55,277 bases of DNA from Thiohalocapsa sp. (lineage in GTDB: Bacteria; Pseudomonadota; Gammaproteobacteria; Chromatiales; Chromatiaceae): assembly GCF_022340605.1 (NCBI RefSeq), contig NZ_JAJDNQ010000164.1, forward strand, positions 1 to 55,277, in the 5' to 3' direction. The position numbers were made by a program, and so were the translations under genes. Under the pieces are notes generated by a model. It made no database searches. It was given only the letters and a program-made list of their open reading frames with translations, and was not told where the DNA came from. Shown here piece after piece: positions 1-7,600 of this stretch; the first letter of the stretch is position 1; every line of letters begins with the position of its first letter.

Positions 1-80
1 GTCCGGGTCCGGCCCGCGGCGCGGATCGGGCCGGACCCGGAGCCGCTCGCATCGCGGAGCGGGGCACCGGACGCCCGTGC
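1..80. repeat. Palindromic element, left flank of the DGR cassette
   Basis: Positions 3-14 and 29-40 form a perfect 12-bp inverted repeat (CCGGGTCCGGCC / GGCCGGACCCGG). Positions about 5-73 align to 2911-2980 downstream of the VR in the same orientation with few mismatches. The left arm of the larger hairpin seen in the right copy would lie before the window edge. The two copies bracket the retroelement, so they may mark its boundaries, or they may simply be members of a chromosomal REP-like family. Confidence 0.7.
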
Positions 81-117
81 GCGGCGACCTCGGCAACCGA
101 ACTGAAGGCGGCAGCCC

Positions 118-627
118 ATGCAACTGCGTTTCTTCACCATACCCGTCGTCGGCGGCGAAGCCGCCGCCGATGAGCTGAACCGCTTCCTCGGCAGCCAACG
201 CATCCTCTCGGTCGACCGGCACCTCGGGCAGGACGGCGGCACCCTGCTCTGGGCCATCTGCGTCGGCTACGAGGCCGCCGGCAGCGCCACCGACACGGCG
301 GCGGCCCCCAAGCGCGGCAAGGTGGACTTCCGGGAGGTGTTGAGCGAAGCGGACTTTGCGATCTACGCGCAGTTGCGCACCCTGCGCAAGGAGCTCGCCG
401 AGCGCGAGGGCGTGCCGCCCTACAACCTCTTCACCAACGAACAGCTCGCCGCCATCGTGACGCGGCCCGCCACAAGCCTGGCCGATCTCGGCGAAATCCA
501 AGGCATCGGCGCGGCACGCATCGACAAGTACGGGCGGACCTTCCTCGACGCCTTGGCCGCGGCGCGGGCGACGGCTGCCCCCGCCGCTGCGGCAAGCCCC
601 GGGGAGGGTGGCGGAAGTGCGCCGTAG
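118..627 (+). CDS. HRDC-domain protein, DGR accessory gene
   Basis: The 169-aa protein has an HRDC-type helical nucleic-acid-binding domain at about residues 68-148. It is recognisable from FREVLSEADFAIYAQLRTLR, the central LFTNEQLAAIV and the helix-hairpin-like LGEIQGIGAARIDKYG. HRDC domains occur at the C-termini of RecQ helicases and RNase D, and stand-alone HRDC proteins are a known accessory type in DGRs that lack Avd. The gene lies directly upstream of the reverse transcriptase and overlaps it by 20 nt, which suggests translational coupling. The C-terminus is an Ala/Gly/Pro-rich tail. The inferred role is to help cDNA synthesis or template RNA handling during mutagenic homing. No Avd-like four-helix protein was seen nearby. 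Confidence 0.85.
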   Translation: MQLRFFTIPVVGGEAAADELNRFLGSQRILSVDRHLGQDGGTLLWAICVGYEAAGSATDTAAAPKRGKVDFREVLSEADFAIYAQLRTLRKELAEREGVPPYNLFTNEQLAAIVTRPATSLADLGEIQGIGAARIDKYGRTFLDALAAARATAAPAAAASPGEGGGSAP

Positions 628-1666
628 CGCCGTCACCTTGGGCGAGGTCGCCGACTGGCACAACCTCGCTGAAGCCTTCTACCGCGCGGCCCTCGGCAAG
701 CGCCACCGGGCGGAGGTGCAGCACTTCGCGGCCGATCTGGAGGGCGAGCTCGCCCGACTGCGGGCGGACATCCTGGCGGGGACCGTGGCGGTTGGACGCG
801 GCCGTCGCTTCCGCATCCACGACCCAAAGCCGCGTACCATCCATGCGCCATGCTTCCGCGAGCGCGTGCTGCACCAGGCGATCATGGCCCATGTCGGCCC
901 GGTGCTGGACCGCGCCCTGGTGGACGACACCTACGCCTGCCGTACCGGCAAGGGCACCCTCGCCGCGGTGCGGCGCGCGCAGCACCACGCCCGGCGTTGG
1001 CCCTGGTGGTGCAAGATCGACATCGGCGCGTATTTCGCGAGCATCGACCACAGCATCCTCAAGGCGCTGCTCGCGCGCAAGCTCAGGGACCCCGGCCTGC
1101 TCGCCCTGCTCGGGCGCATCATCGACGCCCACGCCCACGCCCACGCCCACGCCCACGCCGACGCCGACGCCCCGGGCCGCGGGCTCCCCATCGGTGCGCT
1201 GACCTCGCAGCAGTTCGCCAACTTTTACCTCGGCGGGCTCGACCGGCTGCTGCTGGAGCAATGCCGAGTGCGCGGACTGGTGCGCTACATGGACGACCTG
1301 GTCTGGTGGGGCGACAGCCGCGCCGAGGCGCGTGCGGCGCTTGTCGCGGCCCGGGCTTACTGTGGTGACGCGCTCCACCTGACGGTCAAGCAGCCGGCGT
1401 TCGTCGGGCGCACCGCCGGCGGCGTGATGCTCTGCGGCTACCGCGTGCTGCCCGGACGCCTGCTGCTCTCGCGCCGGCGCAGGCATCGCTATGCCGGGCG
1501 CCGCCGCCACTGGGAGCGGCTCTATGCCGAAGGCGTGATCGACGCCCTCGGCCTCCAGGCCGGGTACAGCGCCGCGCTGGGCATCACCCTGCACGCCGCT
1601 GCCGGCGACTGGCGCCGCGAGCAGTTGCGCCGCACGCCCCTTGCCGGGCCGCTCGCGGCGTTGTAA
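608..1666 (+). CDS. Diversity-generating retroelement reverse transcriptase
   Basis: The 352-aa protein starts at GTG 608, inside the end of the HRDC gene. It carries RT fingers and palm motifs: [12 protein letters not shown] with D138, the DGR-specific motif 4 IGALTSQQ at 195-202 (group II intron RTs have QGxxxSP there), and the catalytic YMDD at 227-230. There is no maturase or endonuclease domain, and the length matches DGR RTs. The C-terminal region is strongly basic (about residues 285-305). It should copy the RNA of the adjacent TR into adenine-mutagenised cDNA. A (His-Ala) repeat encoded by a hexamer array sits between motifs 3 and 4 at about 173-188, where relatives usually have a short loop. 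No frameshift or stop interrupts it. Confidence 0.95.
   Translation: MAEVRRSAVTLGEVADWHNLAEAFYRAALGKRHRAEVQHFAADLEGELARLRADILAGTVAVGRGRRFRIHDPKPRTIHAPCFRERVLHQAIMAHVGPVLDRALVDDTYACRTGKGTLAAVRRAQHHARRWPWWCKIDIGAYFASIDHSILKALLARKLRDPGLLALLGRIIDAHAHAHAHAHADADAPGRGLPIGALTSQQFANFYLGGLDRLLLEQCRVRGLVRYMDDLVWWGDSRAEARAALVAARAYCGDALHLTVKQPAFVGRTAGGVMLCGYRVLPGRLLLSRRRRHRYAGRRRHWERLYAEGVIDALGLQAGYSAALGITLHAAAGDWRREQLRRTPLAGPLAAL
1124..1171 (+). repeat. In-frame hexamer tandem repeat inside the RT gene
   Basis: There are eight contiguous 6-nt units: GACGCC, five copies of CACGCC, then two of GACGCC. They encode Asp-Ala/His-Ala dipeptides between RT motifs 3 and 4. Because the unit is 6 nt, slippage would change loop length without breaking the frame. 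Confidence 0.9.
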
Positions 1667-1695
1667 CGTCGGCGCGGTGGCGACGGTCGCCAACG

Positions 1696-1818
1696 GCGCG
1701 GACCGGGTCATCCGCGGCGGGTCCTGGAACGACAACGCGCAGAACTGCCGTTCCGCGTACCGCAACACCAGGCAACCCGACAACCGCAACAACAACCTCG
1801 GCTTCCGTTGCGCCCGAG
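1696..1818 (+). repeat. DGR template repeat (TR)
   Basis: This 123-bp segment begins 30 nt after the RT stop and aligns without gaps to 2725-2847 (offset 1029). Of its 27 adenines, 16 are replaced in the VR (9 to G, 4 to T, 3 to C). None of the 96 non-adenine positions differs. Read in the frame of the target, the TR contains eight AAC codons, the codon type that gives most diversity and least stop risk under adenine mutagenesis. The order here is RT-TR-target-VR. Identity ends at 1819, where TR and VR flanks diverge as expected for the IMH*/IMH difference. Confidence 0.97.
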
Positions 1819-2071
1819 CTCACGACTGCGCCAGACGGCGCGGACCTGAACAGACCGTCGCCCGGCGACCGCCCCGCCAAGCCGTCGGGGAGCAATCCGG
1901 AAGCCCTCCGGGCGCCTTGCGGGTGGTCGCAAAACCCAAAGCCCCCCGGTGCGTTCGTAGCCCGCGCCCGCGCAGCAGCGCATCCCACCGGTGCCCGGCA
2001 GCCGCCGGCACTGCGGCGCAGACGGGCGAGCACTCGCCGGCGGGGCGCCTTCCATACGCGAGCAACCCGCG

Positions 2072-2858
2072 ATGACACCCCCTCTGCGCATCGACCCGTC
2101 CTGGCACCCCCTGGTCACCGGCTGCCCGCCGGCCTGGGCGAGCGAATGGGGCGAGGACCGCCGCGGCGTCTTCGTTGCCTTCACCCTCGCCGAGGTGACG
2201 CAACGCCTGCGCTGGATTCCGCCGGGGCGGTTCGAGATGGGCTCGCCGGAGGACGAGCGCGGCCGCTTCGACAACGAAGGCCCCCACCACGCCGTCTACA
2301 CCAGCCAGGGCTTCTGGCTGTTCGACACGCCCTGCACCCAGGCCCTGTGGCAAGCCCGGCCTCGGGCTGGTGCTGCCCAGCGAGGCGCAATGGGAATACG
2401 CCTGCCGCGCCGGCACCGACGCGGCCCTTTACACCGGTCCGATGGAGATCTCTGGCGACGCCAACGCCCCGGCGCTGGACCCCATCGCATGGTACGGCGG
2501 CAACAGCAGCGTCGGCTTCGAGTTGGCCAACGGTGCGGAGCGCAGTTGGCTCACCGACATGCAGTATCCCGAGGGGAAGGCCGGCACCCATCCGGTCGGG
2601 CGCAAGCGCCCGAACCCCTGGGGCCTGTACGACATGCTCGGCAATGTCTGGGAATGGTGTGCCGACGGGCGGCGACGCTATGACGCCGACTGGAAGCTCG
2701 ACCCGGTCGGGCCATCCGAAGACCGCGCGGGCCGGGTCATCCGCGGCGGGTCCTGGTACGGCGACGCGCGGTACTGCCGTTCCGCGTACCGCCTCACCAG
2801 GCCCCCCGACGTCCGCAGCGGCGACCTCGGCTTCCGTTGCGCCCGAGTTCAGTCGTGA
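2072..2858 (+). pseudogene. DGR target gene, formylglycine-generating-enzyme/C-type-lectin-fold protein, frameshifted by an internal deletion
   Basis: From ATG 2072 the first frame encodes a typical FGE-sulfatase-family N-terminus (RWIPPGRFEMGSPEDE, then GFWLFDTPCTQALWQA) up to about 2354. It then runs out of frame. The second frame resumes at once with PGLGLVLPSEAQWEYACRAG (about 2356 on) and continues through NPWGLYDMLGNVWEWCADG to the VR, ending at TGA 2856-2858. The usual VMGxNPS...PVExVSWxD segment between these blocks, roughly 35 residues, is missing, so a deletion of about 105 nt that is not a multiple of three is inferred. The VR-encoded C-terminus reads [15 protein letters not shown] and so on, the normal ligand-binding surface of DGR variable proteins. 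An internal GTG at 2370 could start a fragment lacking the first half of the fold. Assembly error is an alternative. Confidence 0.8.
2725..2847 (+). repeat. DGR variable repeat (VR)
   Basis: This is the 3' end of the target gene and the partner of the TR at 1696-1818. All 16 differences fall on TR adenines and change 12 amino acids relative to the TR translation (for example Asn to Tyr, Asp, Leu, Val, Ser or Gly, Gln to Arg or Pro, Asp to Gly). The constant scaffold residues around RGGSW, CRSAYR and LGFRCAR are kept. Confidence 0.97.
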
Positions 2859-2866
2859 GCTCAGGC
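2841..2866 (+). promoter_or_regulatory. Hairpin/cruciform at the 3' end of the VR (IMH region)
   Basis: A 7-bp stem (GAGTTCA 2845-2851 with TGAGCTC 2856-2862, one G-T wobble) closes a GTCG tetraloop. It is extended by GCC/GGC across one mismatch. It overlaps the last VR codons and the stop codon. In the Bordetella phage BPP-1 DGR a hairpin just downstream of the VR is needed for efficient target recognition; this one sits in the equivalent place. The TR flank does not form the same hairpin, although it contains GAGCTCACGACT (1816-1827), the reverse complement of the VR flank 2851-2862. Confidence 0.65.
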
Positions 2867-2894
2867 CAGGCCAGGTCAGGTCAGGACGAGCGGA

Positions 2895-2980
2895 GCGCTG
2901 CGAGCGGGCGCGGGTCCGGCACGCGGAGCGGATCGGGCCGGACCGGCGCCCGCTCGCAGCGCGGAGCGGGCGCCAGGACG
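2895..2980. repeat. Palindromic element, right flank of the DGR cassette
   Basis: A perfect 17-bp inverted repeat (2895-2911 with 2946-2962) encloses an inner GGTCCGG/CCGGACC pair, giving a long GC-rich stem-loop 37 nt after the target stop codon. Positions 2911-2980 repeat the sequence at 5-73. It could also act as a transcription terminator or buffer for the DGR operon. Confidence 0.75.
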
Positions 2981-3033
2981 GCCGGCGGAGATGCCGCTGT
3001 GCCGGTGCCGCGGCAGCGTGGTCCCGCGCCGCC

Positions 3034-3318
3034 TCACCCCATCCCCGCAATCACCGCCACCCCCGAGTGCGCAAACCCACCCGCGCCCGTGTAGACGATC
3101 CGCAGCAGCCCCGGCCGCCGCCCGCACGCCGAGCACCTGAGCCACGGCGGGATCTCCTGCACCGTCAGCCCCGGCGGCAACGCTGCGCGGCGCAGCACCG
3201 CCGAGTGCCCGCAGCCCTCGCAGAACGCCACCAGGTCGAACCGCTCCGGCGGGAAGTCCGCGGGCAGATTGCCCGGCGGCTGGCGTAGCGGCTCATCGGG
3301 CAAGCGGGGTAGCGTCAT
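3034..3318 (-). CDS. Small zinc-ribbon protein of unknown function
   Basis: The 94-aa protein starts at ATG 3318 (MTLPRLPDEP). It has two CxxC pairs, FCEGCGH at about residues 30-36 and RCSACGRR at about 59-66, spaced as in a zinc ribbon, and a hydrophobic C-terminus. Similar short proteins with a CxxC-(about 25)-CxxC layout and the phrase PPWLRCSACG are widespread and uncharacterised in proteobacteria. The gene is convergent with the DGR cassette and ends 54 nt after the right palindrome. An ORF extension upstream to 3474 lacks plausible coding character. Function cannot be assigned. Confidence 0.65.
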   Translation of the reverse strand: MTLPRLPDEPLRQPPGNLPADFPPERFDLVAFCEGCGHSAVLRRAALPPGLTVQEIPPWLRCSACGRRPGLLRIVYTGAGGFAHSGVAVIAGMG

Positions 3319-3403
3319 CGAATCGCCATGGCGGTGGGAGCAGGTGCCCCGTAGCATGCGCGGGTCACAGACCCAAGCCGCGAGCCCACCCCGGCACCCC
3401 GTC

Positions 3404-3706
3404 ATGCAATACCCCGGCGCCGACATCCCCGCGCCCACCACGCCCGAGGCCAATGACTGGCTCACCGCCGGCATTGCCGTCTTCCACGGCTCAACGGCCG
3501 CCGCCGACTTCCCCCCGCTCGACGACCCCCAGGCCCAGCGCTACGGGCTTGGCGGCTTCGGCGCCGCCTGGGCCGAATGCCCGCGCGACGCGGACGGCTG
3601 GTGCGCCCAGCCGCTTGACGTCGCCCTGATGCTGGCGCTGGTGGGGCGGGGCGAGCTGCTGGCGCGGCTGTGTGCCGATGAGCGTCGGCCGGCGCTGGTG
3701 CACTGA
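3404..3706 (+). CDS. Hypothetical protein
   Basis: The 100-aa reading frame starts at ATG 3404 (MQYPGADIPAPTTPEANDWL) and is divergent from the zinc-ribbon gene. It contains a tryptophan/cysteine segment (AAWAECPRDADGWCAQPLD) and a leucine-rich C-terminal helix. No family is recognised. Residue composition looks like protein rather than a GC-rich shadow, but no clear ribosome-binding site is seen. It is a probable but unproven gene. Confidence 0.4.
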   Translation: MQYPGADIPAPTTPEANDWLTAGIAVFHGSTAAADFPPLDDPQAQRYGLGGFGAAWAECPRDADGWCAQPLDVALMLALVGRGELLARLCADERRPALVH

Positions 3707-4576
3707 GACAAGCGCCGACGCCCGGCCGCGTCCCACCCCCGGTTATCAACGGCGCAGAGCCGAGTCTTGACCCACGCGCCCAGCGCATTACACTTCATGT
3801 GACCGCGCCGAGCGGCATGGGCGCTGGGACCCCGCGCCACTGCGCAAAAGGACAGGGAAATGCGTCACGCTGGAAGCTAACTTTTCGGGGCAACAACTGT
3901 ATGCTTTTGGAGACACATCAACCGCTTGAATTTGAAGGACTAATTTTTCGGCGAGGGGGTCCGGCCGCTGACCCGTTATGAAGGGGATTGAGACACGTCC
4001 CGCGACCGCTGACCCCTGACCGACCTCAGCCCGCGTTGAGTGCTGTTAGCGGCTCGCTCGCGAGTCCGTGCCTACTGGTGCTGTGCTGATGTTGCGCATG
4101 TCGCGGCTGGTGTTCGGTTCCTGCTCGCCCGCCCCAGCCGATGCTGCTGCTGCCCCCGTCGCTTGACCGCGAGACCTCCGCTGATGCGGCGCTCCTGCTG
4201 CCGTCGGGCTGACGTGCGCCCCGGCGCCAGATCGGCGCACTGCGCGATCTGCTCGGCCGCTGACGCGGCGCCGCCTTTCGTCTGCTCGTGAGCGCGTCTC
4301 GCAAGACGCTGCTGCCGGGAGCCGGGAGCCGGGTGCCACCGGCCGGTGCGCCGCGAGCCATGCCAACGGCGCGGCTGCACCCTGGCGTCAGCGCAGTCGG
4401 CGGCAACGTGGGGGGAGGGACGGTCGGCGGAGCGCCCTCGCCCGCGAATAGTTGGTTGCGTTCAAGTGGGACGGACACCCGAGGTGTCTCCAAGCCATCT
4501 GTCCCCTCGACAGAGGCTTGCATGCGTATCGGCGCCCTGACGCCGCGTACCCGGCGTCGAGCCGGGCGCGCGGCGA

Positions 4577-4599
4577 GCCGGCTGGAAGCCGGCGCTCTC
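4577..4599. repeat. REP-like palindrome, GCCGGC family
   Basis: The sequence GCCGGCTGGAAGCCGGCGCT is a short stem with a GGAA loop followed by GCTC. Related copies lie at 5350-5430 and at the right end of the window. Confidence 0.6.
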
Positions 4600-4654
4600 A
4601 AGGGGCTGTGCGGATGGCGAGCGGCCTGGCGTGGCGCAATTCGTGGGGATGCCT

Positions 4655-4681
4655 GTCGCGCCGGGGACGGCGCTCCCACGG
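4655..4681. repeat. REP-like unit, GGGACGGCGCTCCCAC family
   Basis: The segment CGCCGGGGACGGCGCTCCCA matches units at 13825-13887 and 52655-52768. Only one half of the usual inverted pair is present here. Confidence 0.6.
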
Positions 4682-4696
4682 GCGCGGACGGAGTCA

Positions 4697-7600
4697 TTAT
4701 GGAGCCGGCGTATCACCTGGCCCGAATTCCGTCGAAAAGCGTGCCAAACAGGCCTCCAAGAACGCCCGGGCTTCCTCCGAGACCCGCGCAATACCCATCA
4801 ACCGCGCCAGCTCCCGCGCCGCATCCTCGGCTGCCGCCAACTCCGGATGCGCCGCAATCAGCCCAAGCATCTCTTCGCTCGGCACCTCCCATACGCCCCG
4901 CTCCAGTTCGTGCCGAAACGCGATGCGCGGCGCGTAGGTGCCGGGCGCCCAGATGAAGGCGCGGTCGCCGTCGGTGTGGACCGCGTTGTCGCCGAGGCAG
5001 TCGAGGATGCGCTCGCGGATGCGGCGGCCCGCGCGCTGCCAGCCGTGCTCGCGGCAGACGACGCGGGCCAGGAGGTCGTCGCGGATGGGGCCATCGCGCT
5101 GGACGACGCCGGCGATGATCTGCTCCAGGGTCGGGGTGTAGTCGGGGGCGTAGAAGCGGTCCGGGTCCGGGCGCGGGAGCGGTGGCGTGGTGTAGGCATG
5201 CTGGTTGGTGGTGCCGGCATTCTGGTGGCTGGTGTGCGCCGGTGATGGTGCAACCGTGTCGCCAGTGTTGCGTGCGATGAGCGCTTCGGCGGGGCTCGAG
5301 ATCGCGGCAGGGTCCGACGTGGCTTCTTCATCGGGCGGCCGGTCGGATTCGCCGGCGGGACGCCGGCGCTCCCGGTGGCCGGCGAGACGCCGGCGGTCCC
5401 AGTGGCCGGCGGGACGCCGGCGGTCCTCGTGAGCGCCGGGCTGTGGGGGTTCTTCGCCAGGCGCGGGAGGGGTGCTGTCGGTTGGGGCTTCGGCTAGGGC
5501 TCGATCCGCGGCGCTAGTTGCAGTGCCGGTGGCAGTGCCGGGCGCCAGCTCGTCGCCGGCCGGCGCAGCGGCGGCGTCCGCCTGATCTAACCCGGAGGCC
5601 GCCTTCGCCGCCTGCCGTTCCGCCTCCAGCCGCGCCCGCGTCGCATGCAGTAGCTCCCGCAACCGTCCATCCACCCGCTCGCGGGCATCGACCGGCTGCC
5701 GGAACCAGTCGGTGGACCAGATGCGCAGGATCTCCCAGCCGAGGTTGCGCAGCACTTCTTCGCGGATGCGGTCGCGGTCGCGCACCGAGGCGGCGCTGTG
5801 GTAGGTGGCGCCGTCACATTCGATGCCGGCCAGGTAGGCGCCGGCGCGGTCGGGGTGGACGATGCCGAGATCGATACGGAAGCCGGAGACGCCGATCTGG
5901 GTGCGGACCTCCCAGCCGCGCTGGCGCAGCGCGTCGGCGACGGCCTCCTCGAACGGACTCTCGGCGGGGCCGACGGAGCCCCGGTCCATGGCCGGCAGGG
6001 CGATGGGGCCGCGGGCGGCGTAGTCGAGGAAGCCTTTCAGATGCGCGACGCCGAGGGCCTTGGTGCGGGTCAGGTCGATCTGGTCGGCGTCGAAGGACGT
6101 GACGACGTGCAGCTCGGCGCGGGCGCGGGTGATGGCGACGTTGAGGCGCCGCTCGCCGCCGTTGCCGTTCACGGCGCCGAAGTTCATGGTCATCTTGCCG
6201 GCCTGGTCCGGGCCGAAGGTGATGGAGAAGAGCATGACGTCGCGCTCGTCGCCCTGGATGTTCTCCAGATTCTTGACGATGACGGGCTCCTCGCGCTCGT
6301 CGTCGAAGAACCAGTCCAGCGCCGGGGTGTCGCGGCGGGCGGCGTCGAGCAGGTCGAGGATCAGCTCCTGCTGCTGGGCGTTGAAGGTGATGACGCCGAG
6401 CGTCGGCCGCTCGGTCTCGGGCAGGCTCAGCCACGCGGTCAGCCGCTGCTGGACGAGGTCCACGACGGCCCGGGCCTCGACGGCGTTGGTGCGGCCGCTG
6501 CCGCGGGCGTAGACGCCGTCCACCCGGTGCCGGACCAGCGCGTCGGCGCCGGTGCTCGGCGACGGGAAGGTGATCAGCCGGTTGCCGTAGTAGTGGTGGT
6601 TGGAGAAGGCGATCAGTGCCTCGTCGCGGCTGCGATAGTGCCAGTCGAGCTGGTGCGTGCGCAGGCCCGCGGCGGCGGCCTCGTCGAGGATGCTGGGCAG
6701 GTCCTTTTCGAAGACCTCAAGTTCTGCGTCTTCGTCGTCATTGCTGCGGCCGAAGAAGTTGGTGGGCGGCAGCTGCTTGGGGTCGCCGACGATGATGGAC
6801 TGGGTGCCGCGGGCGATGGCGCCGACGGCGTCCCAGGTGGTGATCTGCGAGGCTTCGTCGAAGACGATCATGTCGAATTGGGCATGGTCCGGCGGGAGGT
6901 ACTGCGCGACGGACAGCGGCGACATCAGCACGCAGGGCGTGAGCTGGGTGAAGCTCTCCGGCATCTCCGCGATGAGTCGGCGAATGGAGATGCTTGGGCG
7001 CTGCAGGCCGAGCTGGTGGCGCAGGGTGCCGAGCTCGGAGCGGCGGGCGACGCCGTCGCGCGGCGGCAGGTCGTGGGCCACCGCGTGGCGCACCTGGGCG
7101 GAGGCGAGGCGCTGCATGGCGTCGTCCAGCGCGCGGAAGCGGGCGATGCGGTCCTCGTGCTCCCAGTGGGCGAAGCCGCGCAGCACCGGGCTCGCGTCGA
7201 GGGCGAGCGGCAGCCACCAGTGCAGATAGGCGGTGCGGAAGGCGGCGGCCGCTTCGCTGATGCGCCCGTCTTCCAGCGCGGTGATCAGCGGCTCCAGGCC
7301 GCGCTCGATGGCCTGGCGGCGGACGGCGCTCCACTTGGTCCAGTCCTGGAGCCTGTGCTGCTGCTCGCGCAGGGTATCGAGGGCCTGTTGCAGCGCATGC
7401 AGGCTGTCGTCGGCCGGGGTGCCGCCGGTGTGTTCGGCTAGCGTGTCCCGGGCCGCGTCGAAGCGGATGGTGGCGGCTGCGAAGTCCCGCAGCGCGGGAT
7501 TGGCAGGCGACGCATCGCCGCTCGGCGTCAGCAGCGATGCCAGCGTGGCTTTCAGTGTCGCTCGGTTCGGGTTCAGGGCCAGCAGGCCGCTGATGGCGGC

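Larger units (their letters stand above)
3800..4696. other. Gene-free interval with repeat remnants
   Basis: No convincing coding region was found. Positions about 3870-3960 are locally less GC-rich than the surroundings. A motif at 3975-3994 (GTTATGAAGGGGATTGAGAC) resembles the 3' half of some CRISPR repeats but occurs once. Two REP-like pieces are present, at 4577-4599 and 4655-4681. Open frames here are repetitive Arg/Ala/Pro strings typical of non-coding GC-rich DNA. Confidence 0.6.

Noticed and set aside
431..1795. Long minus-strand open frame opposite the HRDC and RT genes
   Set aside because: It is a GC-bias shadow; the plus-strand frames contain complete domain motifs while this one is low-complexity Val/Gly/Arg sequence.
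1641..2075. Open frame covering the template repeat
   Set aside because: Its translation matches the VR protein only because it covers the TR; the TR acts as RNA template and the rest of the frame is non-coding in character.
3975..3994. CRISPR array
   Set aside because: Only one repeat-like motif is present, with no regular spacers and no cas genes in the window; kept only as a low-interest observation.
4026..4696. Open frames on both strands between the hypothetical gene and the defence gene
   Set aside because: All are Arg/Ala/Pro/Ser strings without domains and include REP-like sequence.
5798..7441. Long plus-strand open frame of 547 codons opposite the helicase gene
   Set aside because: Composition is Gly/Val/Ala-rich antisense of the helicase motifs; no family resemblance.
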